A stretch of DNA of 64,000 bases from Cladorhizidae sp. MBARI D1340-BT2 (GCA_028752905.1 JAQNBH010000014.1:17157250-17221249), one strand, 5' to 3'; counted from the first letter of the stretch, positions 1 through 13,194 are shown. Translations and numbers: made by a program. Notes: generated by a model from the sequence alone, not told the origin.

Positions 1-543
1 CATAATGTTGGTGGCTTCTGTGGGGTAGGCTGGCTGGATAAAAATTATATCTGTGTATGTCCGTGTGATGCATGTTAATTGTGTTTAATTTTTAATCATC
101 CGAAATCCCATTTTTCCCCAATGGCATATCATATAATAATATCATAATCCAAAAAAGGTCACAAATCTATAACCAACATTGGGAAATCAAGAAATGCACA
201 CACATACACACAACACACAAACACACACACACACATTAAAAAAAAAACCATGGGTTACAGGACAGTCTGAGATGGAGTTATGGAGTTATGGGAGAAGTTA
301 ATGATACTCCTATATCTCTAGAGGAGTTCTGACAATGGCTACTACAAAAGTCAAATCTCAATTACACTGCAGCTATTTTTATCACTGTCATTACATTGCA
401 TGGTAATCTAGCACCAGCAATAAGCTAACATGCACTTGGTATGAGAAGAAGAATTATACCCAGCTATATACAAAATAAATAACCAAAGCATTTTTAGGAG
501 GTAAACTTAATACTATGGTAAGACTTATATTGCAGTAACATAC

Positions 544-2343
544 CTAGGCAAGACACACCATCTATTTCTCTATTGTTACAAAACAAGGTGCCAATATAGC
601 AATCAAAGGAAGAATCCTTCGATTGATCTTGACCTTTATTGGCATCTGGCATCAAGTGTTTCAATAAAATTACTCTAGGTGGCAATTATACAAGGTCAAA
701 AGCTCAGCATGTTATTACTCTGGGTGGCCATGGTAAAAGCTCAGCAATGAAACTACTCTGGGTGGCCATGGTAAAAGCTCAGCAATGAAAAAGCTCAGCA
801 ATGAAATTACTCTGGGTGGCCATGGTAAAAGTGCAATGAAATTACTCTGGGTGGCCATGGTAAAAGCTCAGCAATGAAATTACTCTGGGTGGCCATGGTA
901 AAAGCTCAGCAATGAAATTACTCTGGGTGGCTATGATCAAAAGCTCAGCAATGAAATTACTCTGGTGGCTATGATCAAAAGCTCAGCAATAAAATTACTC
1001 TGAGTGGCTATGGTCAAAAGAAGCTCAGCAATGTTGAACAATAAAATTATTCTAGTGGCTATGGTCAAAAGCTCAGCAATGAAATTACTCTGGGTGGCTA
1101 TTATATACACAGAAGTCAAAAGCTCAGCAATGTCGAATACTCTGGGTCGCTATTACACAGAGGTCAAAAGCTGGGTGGCTATTACACCGCTCAGCAATGT
1201 TGAACAATAAAATTACTCTGGGTGGCTATAGCTCAGCAATAAATTATTCTGAGTGGCTATGATAAAGCTCAGCAATGAAATTACTCTGAGTGGCTATGGT
1301 CAAAAGCTCAGCAATGAAATTACTCTGGGTGGCTATTACACAGAAGTCAAAAGCTCAGCAATGTTGAACAGACTCTACAAGGCAACACACCTGGGCTACA
1401 TAATGCAACACACATGCACTAGGCTGCATCACATTGTTTACCAGCCTTACTGACATTAATTAAAGGCAGAGTGTCTATTATAGGTATAATAAAAATGCTT
1501 ATGTGATTTTGCCACCACCTGCCAATTTTGAGGCATTATTCTATCGGGTCCACTTACCTGTCAGCCAGCAGATCGATACCGCTGATGAGGATGACGCCAT
1601 GCACAGCAGAAGACAGAAACCCAATCAAACCAACCACTGTTAAGCTCACAGAAAAGGATGTGCCATATGGAGTGGAATAGCAGCAAACTTTACAGCAATT
1701 ACATCTATCACCTGATTGAAAATATAATCATTATTGGAATTCCTATGTAGGAATCTTAGCTTTGGTAGTGTAAATTGAAGTTCAGGTCATGACTGTTGGG
1801 TTGACATTGCTGACAGACATCTATTGCTTCCATAGGGAGTTTAAACAATATTGGAATGTTATTGGAATGTACCAAATCAAGAAAGGACTACTGCAAAATG
1901 GTCGCTAATGTTGAACTTGACATAATTGTATTTGCACTGTTAAAATGAACATACTCCTGTAACTATATAGCACAGTGGGGTACTGTAACTAGCACAGTGG
2001 GGTAATTCTCCAGGTAGGTCTCCCTACTACAGTGACTGACAAGGTACATAATCATTTTTTGCAGAACTCCCCAGGACAGGATTACTTCAAAAGGCAAATT
2101 GTGAATTGTGATATAAAGCAAATTATCTCAGATGCCCGAAGCTTTTAACTTGCAGAATACAGAACCTACGTGACCCTCCAAGTGATACGCTATCGCTACT
2201 ACTAGCGTTCAGTAAGCATTCTCTAAGCATTCTCTACGCAACTCCCATGTGTACAAATTTGACTGAAGCAATATTTAGAGTTACTATAGCTACTCCGTAC
2301 ACAGAAAACATACAACCAGAAAACGATACTTTAGCTTACCCAT
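544..2343 (-). CDS. Uncharacterised small membrane protein, 5' part (exons 1-3)
   Basis: I do not recognise the family. Exon 1 codes only ATG G (2343-2340) before a GTAAGC donor. Exon 2 is 1711-1558 (acceptor ATCAG, donor GTAAGT). Exon 3 is 674-544 (acceptor CCTAG, donor GTATGT). The phases close (4 nt, then 154, then 131), giving 96 residues before the gene leaves the readable part toward the left edge. The protein starts with a cysteine-rich cytosolic-looking stretch (MGDRCNCCKVCC), followed by one long hydrophobic segment at about residues 20-50 (SFSVSLTVVGLIGFLSSAV onward). Exon 3 has two further cysteines (DCYIGTLFCNN), suggesting a lumenal or extracellular loop. The layout resembles the first TM and loop of a multi-span protein. 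Intron 2 holds the 705-1370 repeat. The later exons were not found in 1-540. Confidence 0.55.
705..1370. repeat. Irregular tandem repeat, about 35-45 bp unit
   Basis: Units share AAAGCTCAGCAATGAAATTA followed by CTCTGGGTGGCCATGGT. About 15 copies vary in length by internal indels. They lie in intron 2 of the membrane-protein gene. The short open frames seen on both strands come from the repeat. Confidence 0.9.
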
Positions 2344-4322
2344 CTTGTGAAGTTTTTTCCCACTATCAGATCAGTTGCAACTACCGTCTCCCTCTCCTAC
2401 ACTAGATTCTCCGGTCCTCCGCTACGCTCTACGTTTAGCCTTAACCACAAGTAAACAAAATTTAATTTCAAGAGCGATAACAAAAATCGACTCAGGAGCA
2501 GACTGCACGCTCACCCTTCCAAACGCATGCGCAAACAATAAAAGGCGAGGGGTCCACTCCTATATTGGATTCAACAAATTAATGTTCTTCTTAATTTTTT
2601 TAAATTGCCACTAGAGGGTATATAAAATCATAACGCAACCTTGCGTCATCCTGAAGACAATATATACAGCTAAGGTTGGGCGAACAAGTCTGAGCATGCC
2701 TGGAAAGTGTGATTTGTGGTTAGGACTTTGGAGCTCCATAATTCTGCACACCTCATTGATCTGTGTGCTCTCTTTTGGTATTAAGAAAAGTTTTCACAGG
2801 CTAAAGTTACATTAAGCCAAAGTGGGGGTACCTCAAAACCTGTTCCTGATGGGAAAGTCCTAGCCAGTTTATCAGTGGCTAGAGGAAGCCCACTTGACGC
2901 GTGTGGATTTACGAAAAGCAAGCGTGGGGTGCGCAGGAAATCCCCCCCCCCACCTCCAAATTAGCACCCGCAATCAGTCTTGGTCTAGCGCCCAATACTA
3001 TGCTCGTTTTCAATCAGAAACCCCAACCACAAACAGTCAGATTTTGCTATGTAACCATAAGTTAATCTTCAAAATGCCGAGTCCCTTGGGACCACGCCCC
3101 AGTACAAATAATAATGACGAGTTAAGATGAGTAATAAACTATGACGTACATATCTGATAAACATTAAGTTGCACTGCTTGGTGGAGTGGGGAGGCCATAA
3201 ATCAATCCCTTCCTCCTCTGCCAACAATTCACTACGCACTTCAAAATGCACACACACACTTCCACCATCACCTGATCACTCACACCCTCCAACTCATTCC
3301 CAAGCAACAATGCCACCTTCTCATTGTCCACAATCTCAAACTCCTCCAACCATATTCCAGCTCCCTCAATTCCATCCAATCCAGCTCATTCATTAACATT
3401 TTCCATTCCCTCCCAAATTCATCAGTCTAATAGAAAGTGCCCCACTATCTTCCACTTCCTTCCTGTTATCATCACTACACAGTCTACATCACTTCTTGTC
3501 CTGCAATAGACCTGCCGACCCTGTCCTCAATCTAAACATCAACCTCACTCCCTCACATTTGTGTCTGTACTTGTAATTTTAGACTCCCTTCACATGAACT
3601 TAAGTCCACTTAAAAATATATAAAATATCTCAGACATCAAGTAGTCATGTTTGTAACAGCTCTATGAATCACAGTTGTTATAGCCATTCAAAACTTGATG
3701 CTCGTAAGTTAATTACTTAATGGATTTGGTGCACTGACCTTACTTCACATTCCAACTTGCAGTTCCAATAGATAGACATGCATGGCAAAACAAAAACTGC
3801 CATGCATACTGCACTGGCTACATTTTGGTATATAATCAGGATCATAGCAATGTGTGCAAAGATATGGAACTTTAAATGGTTTTCAGCACTCTTCCCCCCA
3901 TTTAAGCACTATACAATTGCAGTACACTTTAGCTGAGGGCTAAATATGTCCAGGGCAGTAACCACAGTTATGGCTAGAGCCACACCGAACTCGTGACCAC
4001 TTGGTATATAAGAGCAGGAAATTAAGCAAGGATGAAGTGTTTATTGAAAGTAGATCACTATCTAGTAGATCCATTACTCACTCACAAGAAATCAATACTG
4101 CTTTGAAATTTGTGTAATAGCTGACTACTTAAGGTAGGCATAATAATCAATTGCACAATTACCACTTAAAACCAATTAGTACTAATTGAACTGCTCGTGG
4201 CAACAGATGTGAATGGCAGTGCTTATGTATGAAAATATGTGCCAAAATACATGTACACAACACAGACTCGATGAGATTAAGGTATGAATAGAGAAGAGTA
4301 CAAGATAATGGAACAGGAATGT
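2344..4322. other. Intergenic region, no supported gene
   Basis: This lies between the membrane-protein start and the ERCC1 stop. A short plus-strand ORF at 2696 (MPGKCDLWLGLWSS...) has a hydrophobic stretch and a possible GT donor, but no downstream exon could be found. A minus-strand open frame at 3164-3379 has a coding-like composition and no recognisable domain. Neither is called. Confidence 0.5.
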
Positions 4323-7300
4323 TTATTCCTTGACAACAGGCTTTTTCTGCACAACAAACGGTTCACAAAAGAGACCATGGAGTCGTTTCGCCTGCAGAAA
4401 AATTAGCATATATTTTTTCCCTTCCAGCATACAAAATTACAAAATCGTTCATTTACCTTTAGTGAACCAAGACCTGGACAGAGAGTGAGCTCTTCTTTAG
4501 ATGAGCATATAATCTTCTCCATTGTCTAATGAGAATCACATTCATAGTAAAATTGAAGTTGTTATTAGATTACTGACCTTGCCAGAAGCATTCTTAGCAT
4601 GTGCACATTCTTTAGTATGTGCATTCTCTATGCTTAGCAACAGGAAAACTTTATCAGTGCAAATAGAGGGTGTGGTGGGTAGCTCTCTAGGGCTTATTTC
4701 TTTATCAACCAGCATTTGCGATCAAAATACAACAATGATTGGAATTTTCTACGGAGTTCTATCTTCAATGCTTTTGTAGATGTTTCTAATGCCTTTTGCT
4801 GTGCTCAACTGTACTATGTGCATGTGCAAACAGAGAATCAACTTTGAATGTCCCATCACATCCAAGTAGCTAGCCGTCCAAGTAGCAGCGAATAAAGCTA
4901 TGGAGATGAGGATTCCCACCCACCAAACATGAGAAGCTCCTCCCATTGAGTATACGTCTACAAAGTATAATCCCTCAAGGGGTATTCGTGTGTGAAGCAC
5001 GTTCATTATAAATCCTGGGTTTGCTGGGTTTCGTACAGGGGAAAGAGGAGGGCAGGAGGCAATGGGATCTCCCCTCATTCCAAACAGAAGCTTCCCCCAA
5101 AAGCAGCAAGTCTAGCCGTGGAATAACTATGCTATCATTCTAGTTGGGTGTGACTAATCTCGACTTACAAGTCATTTTGGAGGACAAAATAGATCAATCT
5201 TGAGGTTATAAAAGGAAATTCTATGGACGAGGAAATGGGATTTGGGGGGGGAAGGGAGCATTCATTATTGTCATACGAATTAGTATGTGTAACATTTCCT
5301 CCCTCTCCCCAACTCCACCCCCCAACTGAAAATTATAAATATGAAACCCCGGTTGGATGAATTCCAAGTGAATTGGAATTCCAGCTTATAGCAAGTTGTA
5401 AGCCAAACAATGGATTATACATATAAACTCTGCATGATACCAGATGAAGCAAGGTTACAATCACAAATACATTAAAAATACATAGCCAAGTGTTGTAATA
5501 TCACCTGCATTGTCCGGGCGGCACCAGAACAAACAAGCTCGCAATCACAAATACAATAAAGTACATTGCCGAGCCAATTGTTGGAAATTATCATCTACGT
5601 CATCCACTCGTATAAGTCGTCCACACAGACAGGCCCAAATAATGGAACCGTCCAACCCAGTAGAAACATATCACAATTTGTGGAAGGGAAGGGGAAAATG
5701 GGGAGGGAAGGGGAAAAAAGGGGGGGGGAAAGTAAAAAAGAAGAAAAAAAAGAAGAAAAAAAAGAAGGAAAAAAAGGGCAAAAAAAGAAAAGAAAAAAAA
5801 AGAAGAAGAAGCAGTTACGTTCATCTAAGGAAAAAAGGAAGAGAAAAAAGAAGGAAAAAAAAGTAAAAATAATTTCTTTTAAAAAGGGGAAAAAAAGGGG
5901 GGGGGGGGGGAAGAAGAAGCAGTTACCAATGATAGGGAAAAAAAGGAAGGAGAGAAAAAAAGGGGGGGGGGGGGGGAAAGAAGGGAAAGAAGAAAAAAAA
6001 GCGTAGAACATGAATTGCTTGGCTGCCTGTGAATTATAAATCTTCCACTTAGCATGCTAGTGGCCACTCTTTTACAAAATGAGCAGTAGCACCGGCGCAC
6101 CTGGAAAGTGTTGATGAGGGTCCCAGCATCTGTCTTGCTAATCCTCTTCACAGTGGTCAAGCACTCACTCACCTGATTTGGATAGAAACATTGAATGGTA
6201 TACAACCAGCCAGATTATCAAGTTAGGTGCAGTTCAGGGGGGAGTTGTAGCTTACAGGCAGAGACATTGAGAGGAACTTTAGCAGGAAAAATCATGCCTG
6301 CACTTATTGAGGGTGGGAGGGGGGGGGGGGGGGGGCTGTTTATACAAGGAAGTACTTGCTCACTCTTGAAGAGAAATCACTGTCTACTCTTTCCTTAAGC
6401 ATGTCTGGAGGTTTGTTTTCGTAAGCTTTGTAAGTTTCCAAGTAACGGGCAGCTTCTTCATAGCTAAAAAAAAAAAAAAACTATCATGAAAATGGAGAAG
6501 GCTGTTTTATTTTATATACCTAATGATGCAGCTTCCATACACACATAGACACTACAGCAACCATTACCTCCAAGCAAGGATGAGGGTAAGATCTGCCAAG
6601 AGGGACATCTTTGCCAACTCTTTCAGAGACTTTTGGCTTTCACACTGCAGAAATAAAGAAATAAACAGAGAGAAAACGACATATTCTTGACTGTGGCACG
6701 AGGTCCTACTACTGCCTAATCAAATGAATGCAATTCTACAGTTGTGCAACAATAACATGTTGGGAATATGGGCATACATGTACACACACATGTATAGCAC
6801 AAATCCTGGTGGGGGATAACCAATAATCAAGTGCCTACTTTTTGCAACTACTGCAGTGCTTGTTCTAGCCTTGGCTTGTTTAAGAAGCAGTCACAAACAT
6901 GTCTCCTGCTCAAGAATCCATGCTTCATTTATTGTTGGAGATCCGGGTAATTTGTGGATATGATGCCCACATTTGTTGCTTTTTTCACTATGCTCTGCAA
7001 ACGTTCAGATCTTCATCCTTCTAGCTGGCCTGGTACATAGATGTATCCTATAAGAACTATCTGAGGGTTGTTTCAGCTCAGGGTTTACATCATTTTCCCC
7101 CTTCCAGACTTTGTTACAAGCACCACATTTAAACAGCCTGTATTTAGAGTCACTATAAAATGACACCTTCCCCGTTTCTTTAGAATAGAGTCTTTTAACA
7201 CAAACCATAATGGGGGGGAGGGGGAGGAGAGGGATGGGGGGGAGGGGAAGGGGAGTAGGAAAGGGATGGGGGGAAGGGGAGTAGGAGAGGGATGGGGGTT

Positions 7301-8476
7301 GCAGTGCAGGTATGGAGTCTTGCACATGTCTCTACATTAAGTATGGATTTGTATTCTAACTGTATACTTATCGTACTGTGTCCACATGCACTAGTAATAT
7401 ACGGAGTGAGTACTGCTTTCCAAGAGCTTTCAAGCGATCGTGGATGTACTCCGGGTAGAGGGAATGGAAACGAACACTGTAACACGCAGGTAATAACAAC
7501 AACAGCATCAACCACAGCATCAGCGAATAAACCTATTAATATTAACCTCAAGTAGAAGGCGCAGGATGTCCTACTGAGTTCGAAATCTGGAATAATATCT
7601 CCAATTTCCCAGGAGACGTTCCTTATGTATCTCACCAGTGGGTTCTTCTTCTACTTCCAGGAGAGAGATGAAGTGGAGGTAAAGTTATGGAGAAGGAAAT
7701 GTGTGTAAAAGAAGGGAGATGGAAAGGGGGAGGAGGTAGAGTGGGGAGATTATGGTCAGACATGAAGTGAGAAAGATGTAGGAGCTGTAGAAATGAAGTA
7801 TTATCACCAGCAAGATTACGAACACACAGAAAGGGAATTTGACAAACCATTCATGTGCCTGAAAGTAGTAGCTTTGTGAAATTCCTGGGTGTAGTATGAC
7901 ACTATTTCTGCTGCTAATTATCTTGTCAGCAGATCAAGACCTGCAATTATTGGACTAGCACCCATGTGAAGTGAAATAACCACATTTTCTGACCATGCGA
8001 TACAGGTGGGTTTGACAATGCGGGTTTGACCATAGATATCATCTATGGTTTGACCATCCATGTGTACACATGAGAGTCCAGCTAGAGAGATTAGAAGTGA
8101 AGAGGAAAGGGGAAAAATGAGGGAAAGAGATCAACACTTCAGAAAGGCTAGGAAGAAAGGAGCCGATAGTAGAGATATGCAGGTGCAAGTGGAATTTGAA
8201 GGAATAGAGCTAAGAAATTCAACTGAGTACAGTGCTACTGACTTGCACGGAGTTTGCTATGATGGCGTGAGGATGGTATGGTATTGGTGGAGCTGTCTGC
8301 TTCTTCTCTGGGTCACTGGTCAGAGTTTCTGTGCTGGGAGAGGCTGCTGATAATACAGATTCTGCTTCTGGTGGTTTAACATCCTTAATCAGCTCAACAT
8401 TGTCATAACTGGTTTGGTGCTTGGATTCAAAGAGGGACGGTGGCATGCTCCCCCCTTTCGCATCCTTCATTGCCAT
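4323..8476 (-). CDS. ERCC1: ERCC1, structure-specific endonuclease non-catalytic subunit (8 exons, 274 aa)
   Basis: ERCC1 pairs with XPF (ERCC4) in nucleotide-excision and crosslink repair in the nucleus; it lacks nuclease residues and supplies DNA and XPA binding. Coding exons on the minus strand: 8476-8243, 7650-7547, 7476-7377, 6644-6568, 6463-6364, 6172-6101, 4525-4457, 4391-4323. Every junction has GT-AG and the phases close. Residues about 79-200 form the central domain: [20 protein letters not shown], then [20 protein letters not shown], then [19 protein letters not shown] and [15 protein letters not shown]. The C-terminal tandem helix-hairpin-helix starts at [18 protein letters not shown] and ends with [16 protein letters not shown] and CEPF. 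Human ERCC1 is 297 aa; the shortfall is in the poorly conserved N-terminus. The start is the first ATG after an in-frame TGA. An AATAAA overlaps the stop codon. A distant non-coding 5' exon cannot be excluded. Confidence 0.95.
4749..5078 (-). other. Open frame of 109 codons inside ERCC1 intron 6
   Basis: An uninterrupted minus-strand frame contains a hydrophobic stretch ([20 protein letters not shown]). No domain is recognised and it is not needed for the ERCC1 chain, whose flanking exons join in phase without it. It could be an exonised fragment, a transposon remnant or chance. It is recorded because most other unassigned frames here are repeat-derived and this one is not. Confidence 0.2.
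5680..6005. repeat. Purine-strand tract (poly A/G on +) in ERCC1 intron 6
   Basis: More than 300 bases are almost purely A and G on the plus strand, including two G runs of more than ten. Open frames in several frames (Lys/Glu-rich on +, Phe/Ser/Pro-rich on -) come from composition and are not genes. A second G run lies in intron 5 at about 6316-6335. Confidence 0.9.
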
Positions 8477-8631
8477 TCATAAAGACGATCCTTTACCTTC
8501 CTTATAAGCTAACCTTGGTAAAGCATCAACGCACAAACTGGTCCGTCGCGAGAGGAGAGAGAGGTCTTCGTTGCTGCTCGGTTTAGTGTTGTACACGTTA
8601 GTTAGTAGTGACTCAGTGGCAATCAAGATTC
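8477..8631. promoter_or_regulatory. Shared bidirectional promoter gap, ERCC1 / BRF2-like
   Basis: Only 155 bp separate the divergent start codons, so both 5' UTRs and the promoter must fit here. Visible elements are an AP-1-type TGACTCA at 8609-8615 and a TCGCGA palindrome near 8547. No TATA box is obvious. Confidence 0.6.
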
Positions 8632-11600
8632 ATGGCTGAGTACGGTACTTGCAGTAATTGCAAGAGCAGTTCCTGGGAGAAAGAGGAAGTAGGATGCCAG
8701 TCCGTATTGGTAAAGAATCACTGATACACACATCCCAGCTGGCATGACCCATAGTTTTCTATTTCAAGAAAACGCCTGGTTGCTAAATTGTGGGGTGGCA
8801 TATTTTAGATGAAAAACATGTCTGCAAGGCCCCCCAAATGGGGTCTGACGGCACCTGTGCTGTGGGTGTGTACAAGAATCACTGATACACACATCCCAGC
8901 TGGCATGACCCATAGTTTTCTATTTCAAGAAAACGCCTGGTTGCTAAATTGTGGGGTGGCATATTTTAGATGAAAAACATGTCTGCAAGGCCCCCCAAAT
9001 GGGGTCTGACGGCACCTGTGCTGTGGGTGTGTACGAGTTCAGTAGTCGATAACAAAACCTGGACTTGCTGACAGAAACATGTTCCAGCGTAACAATGAAT
9101 GGTCTGACTTATGATTCGTCTTGGGGATCCTATCCCTTGTCAGTTCATTCTTACGGGGTTTGGGGGGGGGGGGGGGGTTGGGGGGGGTTGGGGGGGTTAA
9201 GCTGCTGGATTTCCAGGTTTCTGTGGTCGTCATGGTGATGACATAGCTATCAGTACATTATTAAAAGTGGTGACACTATCTCACTAGCCAGCTGGCAACT
9301 CACACTTGTGTGTGTATATATATAAGGTATTTTTTGAAGCGTTAAATATTCACGGTTTTCATGGTTGGAATCTAATCCTTGATAAAGTTTGTTTCGAAGA
9401 CCAGTGGAATATTGTGCTGATTCCAATTTATGGGTATCCCCCCCCTCCGCACAATTTCATCCATAAGATAGTTACCATCTAAAGAAGCTATCACACGCTA
9501 CATGCATATATTTAATTAAGCTGTATCTTTAGAAAATAGTTGCTAAAAAGCGAGTGACCTCTGTCTGACTTGCCAACAGTTACATTGTCGATTACAAGGT
9601 TTCCTGTTTAGCTCTTCCTAGGCTTGCATGCAACATATTGGTACCTTGCGGGTGCCACTTCTTTACCATGAGCTTTCTCTCTTCCACTTCTGCACCAACA
9701 GAGAGCTGCACTCCACTCTCACCAACATGCTCCATGTCAGTCTGTCTCAAAACTAGGCCAGCTTCAAACTCCATGCATACGATCATTGGGTGTGGAGTTT
9801 GTATACTTTATGAATCTCATTAAAGCACTTGCTGTCGGATAACTCCTTGAGCCCCTCAAACTATATTCCTCTACTCTGTAATGTTAAACTGTATTCCTCT
9901 ACTCTGTAATGCTAAACTATAATCCTCTACTCTGTAATGCTAAACTATATTCCTCTACTCTGTAATGCTAAACTATATTCCTCTACTCTGTAATGCTAAA
10001 CTATATTCCTCTACTCTGTAATGCTAAACTATATTCCTCTACTCTGTAATGCTAAACTATATTCCTCTACTCTGTAATGCTAAACTATATTCCTCTACTC
10101 TGTAATGCTAAACTATATTCCTCTACTCTGTAATGCTAAACTGTATTCCTCTACTCTGTAATGCTAAACTATATTCCTCTACTCTGTAATGCTAAACTAT
10201 ATTCCTCTACTCTGTGATGCTAAACTATATTCCTCTACTCTGTAATGCTAAACTGTATTCCTCTACTCTGTAATGCTAAACTATATTCCTCTACTCTGTA
10301 ATGCTAAACTATATTCCTCTACTCTGTAATGCTAAACTACATTCCTCTACTCTGTAGTACTAAACTATATTCCTCTACTCTGTAATGCTGTACTTGACAG
10401 TGGTCTCGTGAGCCAAACAGCATCTCACAAACCAGGCTATGATGGATATATCCTCCACAAGCGTACACCGCAGCTTATGACCGTGCATGACATTCGACCA
10501 ATCCGATTGCAATGACCATGTTTCTATGACGCAACTCATGGAATCCTGGTGAAAGTCGATGGGTGTGTTTCTTCGTGTTTCTCCTCGTGCCTTTTTGTGC
10601 ATGGGGGAAAAAAGTCCAGCTTGCGGTCTTGGTTTAGTTTGCCAGCTATTACTAGTGTGTTACCATGCAGAATGATGCACATACATTTGTGTAGTTTCCT
10701 CTGTGTTCATCTCTGTGGTGTGCAGGTATGCAGGGAGTGTGGCTGCTGCAAAGAGATCGTCACGTTCTTGTCTGATGATGCTGGCCCAAGTGGCACACCC
10801 TTTGAGTCCAGGCTGGCCAAGTGAGTTAAGCTGTGGCTAGGTTTTTAGCCGTAACCATGTGGAGTGTTGTAGTGTGTGTGTGTGTGGTGGGGGTGGAAGA
10901 GCTGGAGACAAGATAGGTTCAGATAAGTCTAGGGAATGCAAATATTGGAAATATCGGTATGTTTCTCACCAGTATGGTCGCCACCAGCATGGTCACCACC
11001 AGCATGGTCGCCACCAGCATGGTCCCAACAGCATGGTCGCCACCAGCATGCTCGCCACCAGCATGGTCGCCACCAGCATGGTCGCCACCAGCATGGTCGC
11101 CACCAGCATGGTCGCCACCAGCACGGTCGTCACCAGCACGGTCCTCGCCAGCATGGTCCTCGCCAGCATGGTCCTCGCCAGCATGGTCCTCGCCAGCACG
11201 GTCCTCGCCAGCACGGTCCCCGTCAGCATGGTCCTCGCCAGCTTGGTCCTCGCCAGCATGGTCCTCGCCAGCATGGTCCCCGCCAGCACGGTCCTCACCA
11301 GCACGGTCCTCACCAGCACGGTCCTCGCCAGCACGGTCCTCGCCAGCACGGTCCTCGCCAGCACGGTCCTCCCCAGCATGGTCCTCGCCAGCACGGTCCT
11401 CCCCAGCATGGTCCTCGCCAGTATGGTCCTCGCCAGCATGGTCCCCACCAGCACGGTCCTCGCCAGCACGGTCCTCGCCAGCACGGTCCAGGGTTATGCC
11501 AGCCAGCCATGTGCACCATTGCTGTCATAGATTTCGTAAGGAGGGAGGGTGATCATCTTACTGCTGAAGGCATCAATTGCGTTGAGGTGTTGCACTACGT

Positions 11601-13147
11601 GTAGTTAACTTTAAAAAGTTCAACGGTTGATTTAGGAAAATAATTAAGAACTTAAAAGGTCATTAGGTGGCAAGACTGAAAGTGTAGCTCATTTTCCCTG
11701 TTCATATCTGCTGCAAGACTTGTGATCCACTGTACCTACACTCACTACTGCCACTTGCCAATCAACTGCTATCATCTGATATCGAGATATAACCACGGAA
11801 GACTAGAGAAATCGGAAGACTAGAGATATTAACCCTTTTAACACACTGGGTTGACTAGGATATGACTGAACCAGAAACACAGGGAGGTGCCTATATTTCG
11901 TGTCAAAGATGGGAGGACGTGATTTTTCAGGGAATTCTGTTGCCTCAAAGTGGCCTTATTTTAGAGAGCCCCCCCCAAACGAGTTTTTAAGACTCGACCC
12001 TCCCCCCAAATGGGGGCAACTTGAAGGTATGCTATCGCACCTTGCACATATATTTTTGGTCACTTCTTGAAACGCTAAAATTCTGTCTGATCTTGCGAGT
12101 ACCACTCTATGTTGGTGATCGTTGGTGATCGCAGGGTTTCCTGCTTGGCTCCTCCCTAGACTTGGTCACTTGCAGCTGCTGCTTGATCTCCATCTCCGCA
12201 CCAACCAAAAGCTGCACTCCACTCCCACCAGCATGCTCCCATCTCAAAGGGAACAGGCGAACTACAAACTTTGCACGAATGCTAATTGTGTCTAGAATTT
12301 GTGAGATTATTACCTCATGACAGCACTTTGTGTAGTAAAGTAGACATCGTATACTAAGCGCTTCCTGTAGTATATTAGACACCTCCTGTAGTATACTAGA
12401 CACCTGTGCCCATAGCTGCTTTGGTGGACACTCTGTCCAGACAGCCATGTATAGTTCATCTTGATATTCATATACCACAGCGAGCATGTACCTAATATTA
12501 AATCCTTGCAGTCCTGACGGACCAACTTCTCAGGGAAACTTCCGCGCTGTAATGAATCCACAGAAAGTGAAAGAAGTAAGTGAATCTCTGTTTGTATGTC
12601 TCTTCTCCCTGGGCCACATAGAGACAGTTCTCAAACACCTTCCTTTTTCCCCCTTTCCCCCCCCTTTGTAAAGATGAGGTTTGTAAAGGCCATCAAGCGT
12701 GCTGCTGCTAAGCTGAATATGTCGAGGCAGAGTACTGAAAAAGTGAGTGGCTTTAATGATAGGAGCTGTTGCATAATTATGTGTAGGGACATGCAAGTTA
12801 TATACTGGGGGGAGGGGGGGGGGGAAGATGCCCTCCTGGTAAAAAAAAAAAAAAAGAAGAAAATATAGCAATGACTTCTTAATCAACTTGAAATTTACTT
12901 TCTCGATGTTTCGACTAGATGCTCTAGCCTTCATCAGGAATAATGTTTCGACTAGATGCTCTAGCCTTCATCAGGAATAATGTTTCGACTAGATGCTCTA
13001 GCCTTCATCAGGAATAAATTAACAACATGACATAAACACAGTTACTAACAACAAGTCCATCATCTCTCCACTGCCTCCCACTGACTCCAATGACTCCAAC
13101 AATTATTTTTATTTTTTCCAAGCTTGTATGGAAAAAATAGCATCATA

Positions 13148-13194
<47 letters not shown>

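Noticed and set aside
2696..2815. Short plus ORF MPGKCDLWLGLWSS... as a first exon of another head-to-head gene
   Set aside because: A hydrophobic segment and a GT site are present, but no continuing exon was found.
5510..6205. Lys/Glu-rich and Phe/Pro-rich open frames
   Set aside because: Purine-only tract in ERCC1 intron 6; low complexity. Only the VSECLTTVK... exon at 6172-6101 is real.
8219..8350. Plus-strand frame 8060-8350 as a gene
   Set aside because: It is antisense to ERCC1 exon 1 and has no family resemblance.
10859..11604. Open frames of about 200 codons in several frames on both strands (Ser/Pro/His/Gln-rich)
   Set aside because: All are produced by a 15-bp stop-free minisatellite; the true exon ends at 10820 with a GTGAGT donor.
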